A stretch of DNA of 5,858 nt from DATADF01 sp046263155 (GTDB lineage Bacteria; Actinomycetota; CADDZG01; WHSQ01): contig JBHELF010000093.1 in the NCBI GenBank assembly GCA_046263155.1, positions 1-5,858 of the forward strand, given 5' to 3'. The notes below the pieces were generated by a model. The model saw only the letters and a list, made by a program, of their open reading frames with translations. It did no database searches and was not told the origin of the DNA. The position numbers were made by a program, and so were the translations under genes. The stretch's first letter is position 1; the number at the start of each line of letters is the position of its first letter. Below, piece after piece: positions 5,465 to 5,858 of this stretch.

Positions 5465-5474
5465 TCAGAACACG

Positions 5475-5858
5475 CTAGGCAATCTCGGCGACTGCCCCGA
5501 TCCAGGCGATCGTGTACTCGATCGTCCGAAGGAAGTCCTCGATGCGAACGTTTTCGTTGGGCGCGTGGATCAACGATTCGGGGCGGCAGACGCCCGCCGG
5601 CGAGACGGTCGGAATCCCGAGAGTCCCGGCAATGTGATGCATCGGTCCGGTACCGATCATCATCGGAGCCACCGCGGGCGGCTGCTGCGCGTACACCTCT
5701 CGAGCGGCCTGGACGGCAGCCGTCGCGATGGCTGAATCCGCCGGCGACCGGACCGGGCTCTCCATCGAATGCTTGGTGACCTCGATATCGCCGTATCCCC
5801 GCTCGGTCAGATGGCGCCTCAGCTTGGCGACGATGTCGTCGGGGTCCTGGTTGGGGAC
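5475..5858 (-). CDS. M20-family metallopeptidase/metallohydrolase, C-terminal part (5' end outside window)
   Basis: The minus-strand frame is open from the right edge to TAG at 5475-5477 and gives the last 127 residues of a longer protein. Full M20 enzymes have roughly 400-470 residues, so about the last third is seen. VPNQDPDDIVAKLRRHL (1-17) belongs to the end of the dimerisation (lid) domain. GTGP (69-72) and LGIPTVS (80-86) belong to the return into the catalytic domain. HAPNENVRIEDF (98-109) is the conserved closing motif, in which His98 is expected to be a zinc ligand. The family hydrolyses peptide or amide bonds in dipeptides, acyl-amino acids and related compounds; this end resembles the dipeptidase/M20 general group but does not fix the substrate. 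An ATG at 5765 is internal. The gene converges on the secreted metalloprotease with 66 bp between. Confidence 0.88.
   Translation of the reverse strand, partial: VPNQDPDDIVAKLRRHLTERGYGDIEVTKHSMESPVRSPADSAIATAAVQAAREVYAQQPPAVAPMMIGTGPMHHIAGTLGIPTVSPAGVCRPESLIHAPNENVRIEDFLRTIEYTIAWIGAVAEIA

Noticed and set aside
1..5858. A novel multi-gene system such as defence, mobile or biosynthetic
   Set aside because: The genes belong to ordinary unrelated families, in mixed orientations, with terminators between several of them. No mobile gene or toxin-antitoxin pair is visible, and no att-like repeat was found beside the tRNA within the window.

Overview
The window is GC-rich chromosomal DNA. It looks like a free-living, probably uncultivated member of the Actinomycetota. 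The evidence is the GC content, frequent GTG starts, secreted matrixin-type proteases with poly-glycine linkers, and a run of typical actinobacterial families: VOC/glyoxalase-like proteins, a CPBP intramembrane protease, an acyltransferase-3 and a DUF429 protein. The exact lineage cannot be fixed by eye. I see no transposase, integrase, phage gene, CRISPR array or plasmid function.

Layout, left to right. The 3' end of a secreted metalloprotease-like gene with a Gly-rich tail (1-292, +) meets a convergent tRNA-Arg(TCT) gene (374-447, -), with stem-loops between them. After 226 bp without a recognisable gene comes a small single-domain VOC protein (674-1054, +). It converges on a two-gene minus-strand unit: an acyltransferase-3 membrane protein (2938-1820), then, 30 nt downstream, a CPBP/Rce1-type intramembrane protease (1789-1079). 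Divergent from that unit, across 42 bp, a DUF429 gene (2981-3727, +) is followed after 42 bp by a two-domain VOC protein (3770-4546, +) and a strong GC-rich hairpin terminator. Next is a complete secreted zinc metalloprotease (4659-5408, +). It converges, across a structured 66-bp spacer, on the 3' end of an M20-family metallohydrolase that runs off the right edge (5858-5475, -).

How the genes relate. Most are independent single-gene units. The acyltransferase and CPBP protease are the only likely cotranscribed membrane pair, and DUF429 plus the two-domain VOC gene may share a transcript. The two metalloprotease genes at either side look like members of one secreted protease family. No coherent multi-gene system such as defence, biosynthesis or conjugation is visible. 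The points most worth a second look are the pair of protease relatives, the leader of the complete protease gene, the alternative hairpins in the last convergent spacer, and the acyltransferase-CPBP pairing.
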